Positions 8,479 to 16,000 of a DNA stretch of 17,288 bases are shown here, piece after piece. The notes under the pieces are model-generated. The model was not told where the DNA came from, did no database searches, and saw only the letters and a program-made list of their open reading frames with translations. Both the position numbers and the translations under genes were made by a program. Source of the stretch: an uncultured Campylobacter sp. (GTDB lineage Bacteria > Campylobacterota > Campylobacteria > Campylobacterales > Campylobacteraceae). The first letter of the stretch is position 1. Every line of letters starts with the position of its first letter. Where the stretch lies: contig NZ_CALIST010000050.1 of NCBI RefSeq assembly GCF_938041645.1, positions 1 to 17,288 on the forward strand, read 5' to 3'.

Positions 8479-8769
8479 ATGTCAGACTACTCATTTGAAA
8501 CCATAGAGCAAATGCTGCTAAAATGCGTAGCCGAGGGCGGTGAGCCCGAGCTTAGCTTTCGCCTGCGCGGCGCGCAATACTTGATCATCGCCTATGCAGA
8601 TCGCTGCTCGTTTCAAAGATGCGCGGACGAAACGGGCGCAAACGCAAGCGGCGAGCGGTATTTCGCCACGCTACGAGAACTCTACGGCGCGCCGCAGATA
8701 GACGGACGCTCGCTAGAGGAGCTCTGGAGCGAGACGGATGATTTTTATTGCTTTGATTTCGAGCCGTGA
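8479..8769 (+). CDS. Small hypothetical protein (96 aa)
   Basis: I do not recognise this protein. It is 96 aa, acidic, with Cys16, Cys43, Cys48 and Cys91, no signal peptide and no membrane helix. A hydrophobic core strand or helix, RGAQYLIIAYADRC, sits in the middle, and the C-terminus is acidic and aromatic (DDFYCFDFEP). GGAG at 8471-8474 lies four bases before the ATG. It follows the TPR-like gene by 68 bases on the same strand. Small acidic proteins in such clusters are sometimes immunity or adaptor proteins, but nothing here proves that. Confidence 0.68.
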   Translation: MSDYSFETIEQMLLKCVAEGGEPELSFRLRGAQYLIIAYADRCSFQRCADETGANASGERYFATLRELYGAPQIDGRSLEELWSETDDFYCFDFEP

Positions 8770-8976
8770 GGCCTCGAAATTTCATGCAGCGGTGCAGAAA
8801 GCGCACGTGGTACCGATACGCGGCGCTGATAAATTTGAACAAAATAAAATTTTGAAAGGACGCAAACGGGTCCTGCTTGGGATGGCCTCGCTAAAGCCTG
8901 CGGTGAGAATGGCAAATTTAGCGCCGCAAAACACCCGAGCCGCTAGCGATAAAATTTTAAAACGAGAGTAAATTTA

Positions 8977-9695
8977 ATGAAAAATTTTAACGATTAGCCA
9001 CGGAGGTCGCAGCAGCCTAAACAAAACGGCGCCGAGCGTCGAAATCCGCCGAAATTTGACAATAACCCCCTCGTCGTCAAAGACTACAACATAATAGTAT
9101 TCTTTATTTATAACCTATTCTTCGCTCCCTTGGCGGTACCGATGTTTCTGTATATAGGGGATATTTTCCCATACTATACGCCGTTTGTCCCTATAGTATT
9201 CGCCGTCGTGTCCTATCTCAACAGCGCCCATACGCGCTTTGTTCATTTGACGAATAGGAGCATCAACTACGTCAATAAAGGCAAAATCACGAAATCTATA
9301 AAATTTGATGAGATATCGCTCATAAAGCTCACCGCCACGCCGCTATTCGGACATATCGTGCCCGCTAGAAATTCCGAGACATTATGCTTTCGTTCATCAT
9401 AATAGCCGTCGCGTTTGCCGGATTTTTACAAAGCCTTAGAGGATTTATAATTTTTATTATGAGTATGGCGGCATTGATTTTGCCTTTTTTCATCTCTAAA
9501 CTGATTTTTTCAAAGATCACGGAGGGGAAATTTAGCTTCCGCGCGATCGATACTTTGATCATCTATGACGGCAAGGGCGGATTTATCAGTTTTATGATGA
9601 GCGGAGCGGACTTTGAAAGGGTTTGCCGCTACATGCTTAAAGAGTGGCGGATCAGCCCGTCAAAATTTCAAAAGCAGTTTGTGATATTTCAATGA
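8977..9695 (+). pseudogene. Broken gene for a four-helix membrane protein with beta-rich loop
   Basis: One reading frame starts with ATG at 8977 and reads MKNFND, then hits TAG at 8995-8997. It stays open from 8998 to 9402 with no ATG, GTG or TTG codon until a TTG at 9130. This part encodes two membrane helices (IIVFFIYNLFFAPLAVPMFLYI and YYTPFVPIVFAVVSYL) and a polar segment (NRSINYVNKGKITKSIKFDEI) of beta character. A second frame, open from 9369 to the TGA at 9693-9695, continues with two more helices (MLSFIIIAVAFAGFLQ and IFIMSMAALILPFFISKLIF) and a soluble tail. The two halves read naturally as one protein of about 235 aa joined by a one-base deletion near the AAA at 9369-9371. The layout recalls small bacterial proteins with a PH-like domain, but I cannot name a family. 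A sequencing error is possible. Confidence 0.65.
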
Positions 9696-9731
9696 AAGAG
9701 CCTATTAAGCGATATCGGCATTAAAATTTAA

Positions 9732-9748
9732 AAAGTCGTTTCGACTTT
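9732..9748 (-). terminator. Possible terminator hairpin between convergent genes
   Basis: AAAGTCG (9732-9738) and CGACTTT (9742-9748) form a perfect 7-bp stem with a TTT loop. On the minus strand the stem runs into TTTTT. It lies 37 bases after the broken membrane-protein gene and about 220 bases past the TonB receptor stop, so it could serve transcripts from both sides. Confidence 0.45.
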
Positions 9749-9778
9749 CTAAGCTTAGGCGTAAATTTTGTAATTTCG

Positions 9779-9888
9779 CATACGTTAAAATTTTGCGGCA
9801 CATACGTTAAATCATACGATGCGCACGCTAAAATTTTACAGCGCGCGGCGTGAAATTTTAAGGAGCACGGCGTGAAATTTAAAATTCC
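9779..9888. repeat. Five degenerate 22-bp tandem repeats with AAATTTT core
   Basis: Units start at 9779, 9801, 9823, 9845 and 9867, each 22 bases. The first two share CATACGTTAAA exactly. The last two share CGGCGTGAAATTT exactly (9846-9858 and 9868-9880). The third, with GCACGCTAAAATTTT, is intermediate. The core AAATTT falls at the same place in four of the five units (the second has AAATCA). Further AAATTT words at 9901, 9911, 9921, 9939 and 9957 continue the pattern less regularly. No coding potential is seen in 9696-9970. Confidence 0.72.
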
Positions 9889-9924
9889 GCAAAATGCCCT
9901 AAATTTTAAAAAATTTCACGAAAT

Positions 9925-9959
9925 TTTGCGGAGCCCTGAAATTTTAAAAGCTCCGCAAA
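9925..9959 (-). terminator. Hairpin downstream of the TonB receptor gene, probable terminator
   Basis: TTTGCGGAGC (9925-9934) and GCTCCGCAAA (9950-9959) form a perfect 10-bp stem with a 15-base loop, starting 11 bases after the receptor stop codon on the minus strand. Only a short U-rich stretch (ATTT) follows in that direction, so the terminator is plausible but not classical. Confidence 0.55.
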
Positions 9960-9970
9960 TTTAGCTCACG

Positions 9971-12697
9971 CTACCACCGAATGCCCGCTTCCAGCCAAAA
10001 CTGCCTGCCCGCCTCATAGACCAGATCGAGCGAGGTGTCGCTGCTAAGTCTTGCTTTGTTGCGCTTATTTAGGACGTTGTAGATGTCTAAATTCGTAAAA
10101 AATTCCACCTCGCCCGCCATCTTTTTAGCGTATCCGATGCGCGCATCCCAGCTGTAGCTTTTGCCGAGATTTACCTTTTCGTATTTGTCGTATCTGGCAG
10201 GATACTTGCCCGCAGGCGTCCTGCCGGTGCGAGCGATCGCTTCTTGCGAGCCTTTAAACGAGAGGAAGTTATTCACGCTGATACCGTAGCTTGGAATTTT
10301 CGTGATGATGTTTAGGCTCGCAGTCCAAGGCCTAGCATAGTCCTGCGCCGGAAGCTCCGATAGCCTCATCAGCCTGCCGTCGTATTCGACGATCTTTTCA
10401 TCTTCGAGCGTTTCTCTATCAAGCGATATGTCATAAAGGGTGTTGTTCGTTTTCATCTTGATGTGCTCAAAGCCCAGCTCAAAGCCATTTAGCGTACCGA
10501 AGGCCTCATAATCATCGATCGTTTTAACGCCGAAGGTTAAAATTTTATTTTCGCTTCTGCCGTCATTAGTAAAGGTTTGATAGTTGTTTTGGTAGTTCGG
10601 ATTCGGCGCTAGACCTAGATCTCTTCGCGTAGATTTGATGATCTGATCCCTGCCCTTGCGGCTTACATATTTGCCGAAAAACTCGAAATTCCCGAGCTTT
10701 TGCTTTGCCCCGAATACCAGCTCATCCTCATAAGGCACCTTTAGCTCGTTAAATTTAGTTAGAGACGGGTCTTTTGGCAGTTGCGTCCAGTTTTGCGTAT
10801 AGGCATTGCGTGGACGCGTGTAGGTAGTGGCAAGACCCTCTCGCCCCTCTCTTAATTTATAGGTAAAGAGATTGCGTCCGTAGTAGCGGTTTGCGCCGAA
10901 GCTAATGATCGAACCGCCGTCGCCAAAAATATCGTAGTAGCTGTTAAATCTCGGCGCCGCAGTCGTTTGCTTCATATAATCGTCCCTATTTAATCTTACG
11001 CCCGGTCGCAAGGTAAGATCACCGATTTTTATCTCATCCTCTAGATAAACCGCCAAGCTCTTCATATCTACCTTAGTATTGCCCTTGTAATAGCTTTTTC
11101 GCGTAAAAAACTGGCCGCTTCTACCACGCCTCGCAAAAGAATCGTCTATCGAGCAGAGCTCGTCATTCGGATCGCAAGCATTTACACCCGCAGGTAGCGG
11201 TGCTATTCCGCCAGCGGTCATAAACTCTTTTCTTACGTTAAATTTAGCCTCTTGCTTTTTAAACTCAAAGCCTGTGATAAATCTATGCTTACTGCCGCCG
11301 AGATCAAATTCATTAAACTCCAGATCCGCGTTGTACGAAAAGCTCTTTTGAGTTTGATCCAGATCCCCAAAGCCGCCCTCTATCGCCGAAGCAGATAAAA
11401 TTTTACTACCCCAATTCTTTACGTTTGAGTATTGCCAAGCCCTGTAATATTCATTCTCCGCATCGCGAGAACTCTCGAGCTTGCTGTAGGATAAAATTTG
11501 ATTAAACCTAGCGAAATCGCCATCGTAGTCGGTTTTAAGCGCTAAATTTAAACCGCCCGATTTCATATCGGCGTAGGAGTCTTTGACGTGGTCGTTAAAC
11601 ATCTTGTTTCGCTCGGGCGCGTAGGTTACACTAGGCGTGATAGTTAGGCGGTCGCTTGCATACCAGAGCGCCTTTAGGAAGTAGTTGTCAATATTTCGCC
11701 TCTGAACTCGCTCGGTGATGGTCGTATCGGCGTTGTATCTTCTGTCGTAGGCCTTGAGCGGAATTTTACTTCTAGTGTTGGTGTAGCCAAACATCAAGCC
11801 CAAATCCTCGGTAACGGTGCCCTCTAAATTCAACCTAGTGATCCACTTATCGAATCTCGGCTGATTTAGCGGCGTAGCGGAGTTTTCAAAGCTCTGTTCA
11901 TCGCCGTAGATATGGTATCTAGTCCAACTATCTTCGGTGTGCTGCATCGAAAACTTGCCGTGAAAGCCCGCGCGCGGATCTCGCGTCTTAGCCTCCACTA
12001 CGCCGCCGGTAAATCCGCCGTATTTGGCGGAGATGCCGCTATCGTGCACCTCGACGCTTCGTAAGAAATCGCTATCGATCGCCATACCTTGCGAGACGGA
12101 ATTCATCGTATCAAACGCCGAAAAGCGCGTAGGATTGCCGCCCGGATTTCTAGCGGGATCAAGATCGTTATTCATATTCGCGCCGTCAAGCATAAAGTTG
12201 TTTTGCCAATACTTCGCGCCGTTGATACTGATATTTGCGGGGCTGATCTCGCCTAGCGTCGTGCTCTGGCGGTTTGTGGAGCTGAATTGCACATTTGGAT
12301 TGGTACGCAAAAGCTGCACGAAGTCGCCGTTGCCGCTAGGCATCGACTCGATCATCGTCCTGCTTATTTTTTGCGTACCGCCATAGCTATCGCCGACGCT
12401 CGTCAGGCTAGAGTCAATGTTGCCGACAACTACTATTTCGGGAAATTTATAACTATTTGTCGTAGCAGCCGAGCTTCGTGCCTCCGAGCCTTCTTTGGTA
12501 ACAACGCTTCTGGTTGCGTTATTTTCAGACGAATCCTGCGCGACGCTTAGGCCGCAAAGACACGCCGCGACTATTAAGGAGCGTGCAAGCCCCTCCCCGC
12601 AGCGATTTTGAGTGGATTTCTCGCCTTTTACGGAAGCGGAATAATTGCGGCCTGCGCCGCTTTTACATGGCTTACAGGCCCAAAAACCGACAATCAT
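9971..12697 (-). CDS. TonB-dependent outer-membrane receptor
   Basis: This is a gated outer-membrane transporter powered by TonB-ExbBD. The 908-aa protein has a secretion signal with hydrophobic core LIVAACLCGLSVA (about residues 41-53), a TonB-box-like EIVVVGN (87-93) and a plug domain of about residues 100-240 (NISINGAKYWQNNFMLDGA and KYGGFTGGVVEAKTRDP). A long beta-barrel follows, ending in the aromatic terminus EAGIRW typical of porin-like proteins. Unusually, about 38 residues precede the signal core, including Cys8, Cys11 and Cys33. The strong AAAAGGAG five bases before the ATG supports this start, and no later Met precedes the signal. The M16 peptidase gene lies 329 bases upstream on the same strand, suggesting a protein-import pair. 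The ligand is unknown; iron protein, siderophore or haem are all possible. Confidence 0.94.
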   Translation of the reverse strand: MIVGFWACKPCKSGAGRNYSASVKGEKSTQNRCGEGLARSLIVAACLCGLSVAQDSSENNATRSVVTKEGSEARSSAATTNSYKFPEIVVVGNIDSSLTSVGDSYGGTQKISRTMIESMPSGNGDFVQLLRTNPNVQFSSTNRQSTTLGEISPANISINGAKYWQNNFMLDGANMNNDLDPARNPGGNPTRFSAFDTMNSVSQGMAIDSDFLRSVEVHDSGISAKYGGFTGGVVEAKTRDPRAGFHGKFSMQHTEDSWTRYHIYGDEQSFENSATPLNQPRFDKWITRLNLEGTVTEDLGLMFGYTNTRSKIPLKAYDRRYNADTTITERVQRRNIDNYFLKALWYASDRLTITPSVTYAPERNKMFNDHVKDSYADMKSGGLNLALKTDYDGDFARFNQILSYSKLESSRDAENEYYRAWQYSNVKNWGSKILSASAIEGGFGDLDQTQKSFSYNADLEFNEFDLGGSKHRFITGFEFKKQEAKFNVRKEFMTAGGIAPLPAGVNACDPNDELCSIDDSFARRGRSGQFFTRKSYYKGNTKVDMKSLAVYLEDEIKIGDLTLRPGVRLNRDDYMKQTTAAPRFNSYYDIFGDGGSIISFGANRYYGRNLFTYKLREGREGLATTYTRPRNAYTQNWTQLPKDPSLTKFNELKVPYEDELVFGAKQKLGNFEFFGKYVSRKGRDQIIKSTRRDLGLAPNPNYQNNYQTFTNDGRSENKILTFGVKTIDDYEAFGTLNGFELGFEHIKMKTNNTLYDISLDRETLEDEKIVEYDGRLMRLSELPAQDYARPWTASLNIITKIPSYGISVNNFLSFKGSQEAIARTGRTPAGKYPARYDKYEKVNLGKSYSWDARIGYAKKMAGEVEFFTNLDIYNVLNKRNKARLSSDTSLDLVYEAGRQFWLEAGIRW

Positions 12698-12771
12698 TTT
12701 TTCTCCTTTTTTGAAAATAAAAATTAAGACTGAGGAAATTTAGCCAATAATATTTTAAATTTCAATAAAAG

Positions 12772-12786
12772 TGATAACAATTATAC
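12772..12786 (-). promoter_or_regulatory. Candidate Fur box over the -10 region of the TonB receptor gene
   Basis: Read on the minus strand, GTATAATTGTTATCA matches the 7-1-7 Fur pattern TGATAATNATTATCA at 11 of 14 defined positions. It contains a perfect TATAAT (12780-12785 in plus coordinates), 82 bases upstream of the receptor start, so a repressor bound here would block the -10 box. No good -35 is seen, which is normal in Campylobacter. Iron control is inferred from this match and the receptor family. Confidence 0.42.
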
Positions 12787-12840
12787 GACTTATGCAAACA
12801 ATAGAAAAAATGTAACAAAATAGCGGTATATCGGCGAGAT

Positions 12841-12895
12841 AAATCTATTCCAAAATAAAATTTATCTAAAATCTATGCGCGATGCAGATAGATTT
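12841..12895. repeat. AAATCTAT repeated twice directly and once inverted, upstream of the TonB receptor gene
   Basis: AAATCTAT occurs at 12841-12848 and 12869-12876 (28 bases apart), and its complement ATAGATTT at 12888-12895. The last two can form an 8-bp hairpin with an 11-base loop. The group lies about 55 bases upstream of the candidate receptor promoter and about 130 bases after the peptidase stop. It could be a regulator-binding cluster or a weak terminator. Apart from these sites and several AAATTT words at 12934-13035, nothing else is seen in the 329-base gap. Confidence 0.4.
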
Positions 12896-13026
12896 AATTG
12901 AGCTTTATTCTTGAGTTCGTTTTTAAACTGCATAAATTTACGAAGCCGAAATTTGCCGTGCAAGCGCCGTTAAATTTAAACGCGACTAGTAAATTTAACG
13001 AGCAAAATTTAGATGCGCCGAGCTCG

Positions 13027-15768
13027 TTAAAATTTCGGCGCGTTTATCCTCACGGTTTCATCGGTGTCAAAAATATATGTCTGCGCGGCTTCCGCGATAT
13101 CCTTTGGCGTGATGGAATTTATGATCTTTTCAAAGGTCTTAAAATCGGCGATCTCCTCATTCCAAAGCGCGTATTTTACGAGCGCGTCGTTCCAAAACTC
13201 CGGGCTTTCGCGAGCGGTGCGAGCCGTGATGATCTGAGATTTTTTAAAATTTTCAAGATGCCGCGCTACGTCCGATCCGCCGCCTGCGATCTCTGCAAAA
13301 ATTTCTCTGATTGCGGATAAAATTTGATCCGTATTTTGCGGCGCGCAGGAAAACGAAATATGAAGACTCGAGTGCTCGTACGGGATGCGGCTTAGACTCG
13401 AAGCGACCGAAAAGCCGTAAGTGCGCCCCTCGTCCTCTCTGATACGCTCTCTAAGGGCTTCCTGAAGCACCGAAGCTAGAGCTGAAATTTTTATCGTATT
13501 TTCAAGCGAGTGCGGGGCGGATCTGTTTATCGCGGTAAGCGCGACGTCGCTTCTAGGGGAGTTTTGATAGTTGCGCATAAAAACGTGCCGTCCGCTTAAG
13601 CTGCGAATTCCGTCGTCTTTAAAATCCTCGCGCTCGCCGCGAGCAGGCAAGCTCGCCAGATACTTTTTTATTAGCTCTTCGGCGTCTTTTAATTCAAAAT
13701 CGCCGCTAAGCACGAAGGTGTAGGACGCGACGTTGCTAAATTTATCATAGACGATCTTTTTTAGCTCCTCCGCGTTGAGCGCTTTGATCTGCGCGGCGCT
13801 TAGAGGGCGCATTCGCGCATTGCCGCCGTAGAAAAACTCGCCAAATTCCCTGCTAAATTTATACCCGGGCAGCTTCTCGTTTCGCGCAAGCTCGTCGAGC
13901 GATTTGATCTTTAAATTTTGCAGCGCCCTCTCGTCCGTGCGCGGAGAGCTAAGCTCTAAGTTTATCGCTTCCAGTAGCCATTTTAGATCCTGCGAGCCGC
14001 AGCTTCCGTAAAATCCGTGCGAGAACGCGGAGATATTTTTGCGGTAATTTACCTGCCGTCCGCTTAAAATTTGCGAAATTTCATAATTGTTAAACTCGCC
14101 CGCGCCGCTTTCGTTTGCAAGCATCGCGGCAAAACTGCCAAGCCCGGGGTGCGCCAGATTGGACATTCCGCCCCTGCTTACCGCGGCGAACGAGATGAAA
14201 TCCTTGCGCGTCTTAAGCGGCTTTAAGATCACGGTCGCGTTATTTTCAAGCAGGTAGGTATAAAATTTAAATCGCGGCTCAAAGCTTTTGCTTAAAATTT
14301 TGCCCTCAGGCAGGTTTTCAGAAACCAAGCTACCCGGCAGCTTTTTATGCGCGGCATGCGTATTTATCGCCTTAGCGCCGCTTTGCAGCTTCTTAAATTT
14401 AGCCTCATCCAGATTATATCCGGAGCCGCTAAAAACGCTTGCATGCACCTCGCCTAGGTCCGTAAGGCGCTTAAATTCTAAATTTAGCTCCTCCAGGCTG
14501 ATCTCACGCAGCAGTTTTACCTCCAAATCACGCTGTTTTGCGGCGCTAGGCAGGACGGCTCCCGATTTTACGGCATGAAGAATCTCTCTTGCAAAAAACG
14601 CGGAATTTGCGCTTTTTTTGCGCTCAAAGGCGCTGTGCCGCGAGCTGATCAAAGCATCCTTCGCAAGGGCGAAATCGCGCGCGTCAAAGCCGCTATCTCG
14701 CAAGCCTTTGATTAGCCCGAGCGCCTGCGAGATCGCGCCGTCAAAATCTCCGCCCAAAACGGCGACGTCGAAGTTATAGATCGTTTTTTGAAACTGCAAA
14801 TTCGATCTAGAAAAATTAACTCGCAGCAGCGCGCCTTCGCTAGCTTTTGCCCTCTCATAAATCGTAGAGATGAGGCTTGAGATAAGCTCGCTTTTTAAAA
14901 TTTTTCTCGCATTCTCCTCGCTACTTGGGGGCGCAAATTCCTCCCAAAACGAAATTTTGACGGAATTTAGCGACGTTTCGTTCGTATCGTAATTGTAAAT
15001 TTTCAAACCCTGTCTCGGCGGAATGCGCATATCCTGGCGGGCGTAGGAGTTTGTATTTTTAAGAGGCGAAAAATTTTGCTCTAGCAGTTTTAAAATTTTA
15101 TCCCTTTTAAAATCGCCCACGGCTATAAATTTCATAGACCTGGGCTGGTAAATTTTTTGATAAAGCTCCTTGATTCGCTGCGCGCTTACGGATTTTACGA
15201 CTGCCATATCGCCGATCGGCGCGCGATCAAAATACGCGCTGCCGCCGTAAAGCTCCTCATCCATCCGCTCGTAGAGCCTCGCAATCGGCGTATCGCGGCT
15301 ACGCGCCTCCTCGATTATGACGCCTCTTTCTTTTACGAGCTCGAGCGGATTAAACTCCACTCCGTCCGCAATCGAAGCAAAAATTTTAAAAACGTCCTTT
15401 AAATTTTCTTCGCTAACCGCGATGTTAAGCGTGTAAATCGTGCTGTCATAGCCCGTCTGCGCATTTACGTCGGCGCCGAATTTCACGCCCAGACTCTGCA
15501 ATTTTTTGATGAGCTCGTTTTTGCTAAAATCGCGACTTCCGTTAAAGGACATATGCTCGATGAAGTGCACAAGCCCGCGCTCATTAGGGCTCTCGTCGAT
15601 CGAGCCCGCATCCACGATGAGATAAAAAACGGCGGAATTTTTGGGCACGGAATTTTCTAAAATATAGTATTTAAACCCGTTTGGCAGCGCCCCCCGCAGG
15701 ACGGCTCCGTCCCACTCAAGCGCAAAAGCTCCCGCACAAAGCAGTAAAAATAGTAAAATTTTTCGCAT
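13027..15768 (-). CDS. Exported two-domain M16 zinc peptidase (PqqL/FusC-like)
   Basis: This is a periplasmic metallopeptidase of the pitrilysin family. The 913-aa protein starts with a clear signal peptide (MRKILLFLLLCAGAFA). The inverted zinc motif HFIEH gives ligands His68 and His72 and catalytic Glu71. The downstream ERGVIIEE segment (147-154) supplies the third ligand, most likely Glu154. The context GLVHFIEHMSFNGS and KFGADVNAQTGYDSTIYTL is typical of PqqL-type members. A second, catalytically silent M16 half fills about residues 500-913, so the clamshell is encoded in one chain; PqqL is about 930 aa. AAAGG lies five bases before the ATG. The TonB receptor gene follows downstream on the same strand. 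In FusC and PqqL this pairing serves cleavage of an imported protein for iron; that role is inferred here. Confidence 0.95.
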   Translation of the reverse strand: MRKILLFLLLCAGAFALEWDGAVLRGALPNGFKYYILENSVPKNSAVFYLIVDAGSIDESPNERGLVHFIEHMSFNGSRDFSKNELIKKLQSLGVKFGADVNAQTGYDSTIYTLNIAVSEENLKDVFKIFASIADGVEFNPLELVKERGVIIEEARSRDTPIARLYERMDEELYGGSAYFDRAPIGDMAVVKSVSAQRIKELYQKIYQPRSMKFIAVGDFKRDKILKLLEQNFSPLKNTNSYARQDMRIPPRQGLKIYNYDTNETSLNSVKISFWEEFAPPSSEENARKILKSELISSLISTIYERAKASEGALLRVNFSRSNLQFQKTIYNFDVAVLGGDFDGAISQALGLIKGLRDSGFDARDFALAKDALISSRHSAFERKKSANSAFFAREILHAVKSGAVLPSAAKQRDLEVKLLREISLEELNLEFKRLTDLGEVHASVFSGSGYNLDEAKFKKLQSGAKAINTHAAHKKLPGSLVSENLPEGKILSKSFEPRFKFYTYLLENNATVILKPLKTRKDFISFAAVSRGGMSNLAHPGLGSFAAMLANESGAGEFNNYEISQILSGRQVNYRKNISAFSHGFYGSCGSQDLKWLLEAINLELSSPRTDERALQNLKIKSLDELARNEKLPGYKFSREFGEFFYGGNARMRPLSAAQIKALNAEELKKIVYDKFSNVASYTFVLSGDFELKDAEELIKKYLASLPARGEREDFKDDGIRSLSGRHVFMRNYQNSPRSDVALTAINRSAPHSLENTIKISALASVLQEALRERIREDEGRTYGFSVASSLSRIPYEHSSLHISFSCAPQNTDQILSAIREIFAEIAGGGSDVARHLENFKKSQIITARTARESPEFWNDALVKYALWNEEIADFKTFEKIINSITPKDIAEAAQTYIFDTDETVRINAPKF

Positions 15769-15852
15769 TTAAACCTTTCATTTATTTCTAGTAAAATTCC
15801 GCCTCGCAGACCTTTCGGCAGACTTTTCTATTTCGGCTTATCAAGCTGCCCG

Positions 15853-15872
15853 TCTGCGCTATTCTGCGCTAT
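15853..15872. repeat. Perfect 10-bp tandem duplication
   Basis: TCTGCGCTAT occurs twice in direct succession at 15853-15862 and 15863-15872, upstream of the M16 gene. It may be a simple slippage product. It lies close to the point where sequence character changes. Confidence 0.6.
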
Positions 15873-15921
15873 TTTTTAGATTTGCTCGCTTTGACCCGTC
15901 AGCCTGCGATATCTCTTAGGC

Positions 15922-15976
15922 TCGCTTACTTTTAACTTGGCTACTCGCCTACTCGTTAACTTGTAAGCTTACCAAC
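15922..15976. repeat. Degenerate 8-bp-period repeat next to ppdK
   Basis: Seven units of mostly 8 bases run from 15922 to 15976: TCGCTTAC, TTTTAAC (7), TTGGCTAC, TCGCCTAC, TCGTTAAC, TTGTAAGC, TTACCAAC. The consensus is about T(C/T)GNNTAC. The strings of AGTTAAC/GAGTA type on the minus strand recall intergenic runs I associate with Bacteroidetes rather than Campylobacter, which has none elsewhere in the window. The sequence lies 25 bases beyond the ppdK stop. Confidence 0.6.
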
Positions 15977-16000
15977 TAGCCATCCATTTTCCCTTTCCAC

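Noticed and set aside
8738..8971. Plus-strand open frame of 77 codons
   Set aside because: It starts inside the 96-aa gene, lacks a convincing ribosome site and has no recognisable protein character; 8770-8976 is better read as intergenic.
12771..12786. Resemblance to a lac-type operator (GTGATAACAATT)
   Set aside because: Only a short shared string; no LacI-type gene or sugar genes nearby. A Fur-type reading fits the receptor better.
13015..13041. Hairpin GCGCCGA/TCGGCGC across the M16 stop codon as a terminator
   Set aside because: The 7-bp stem overlaps the last codons and no U-run follows on the minus strand, so termination is not supported.
12898..13320. Plus-strand open frame of 140 codons
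   Set aside because: Most of it is antisense to the 3' end of the M16 peptidase gene, and the rest is AAATTT-rich intergenic DNA.
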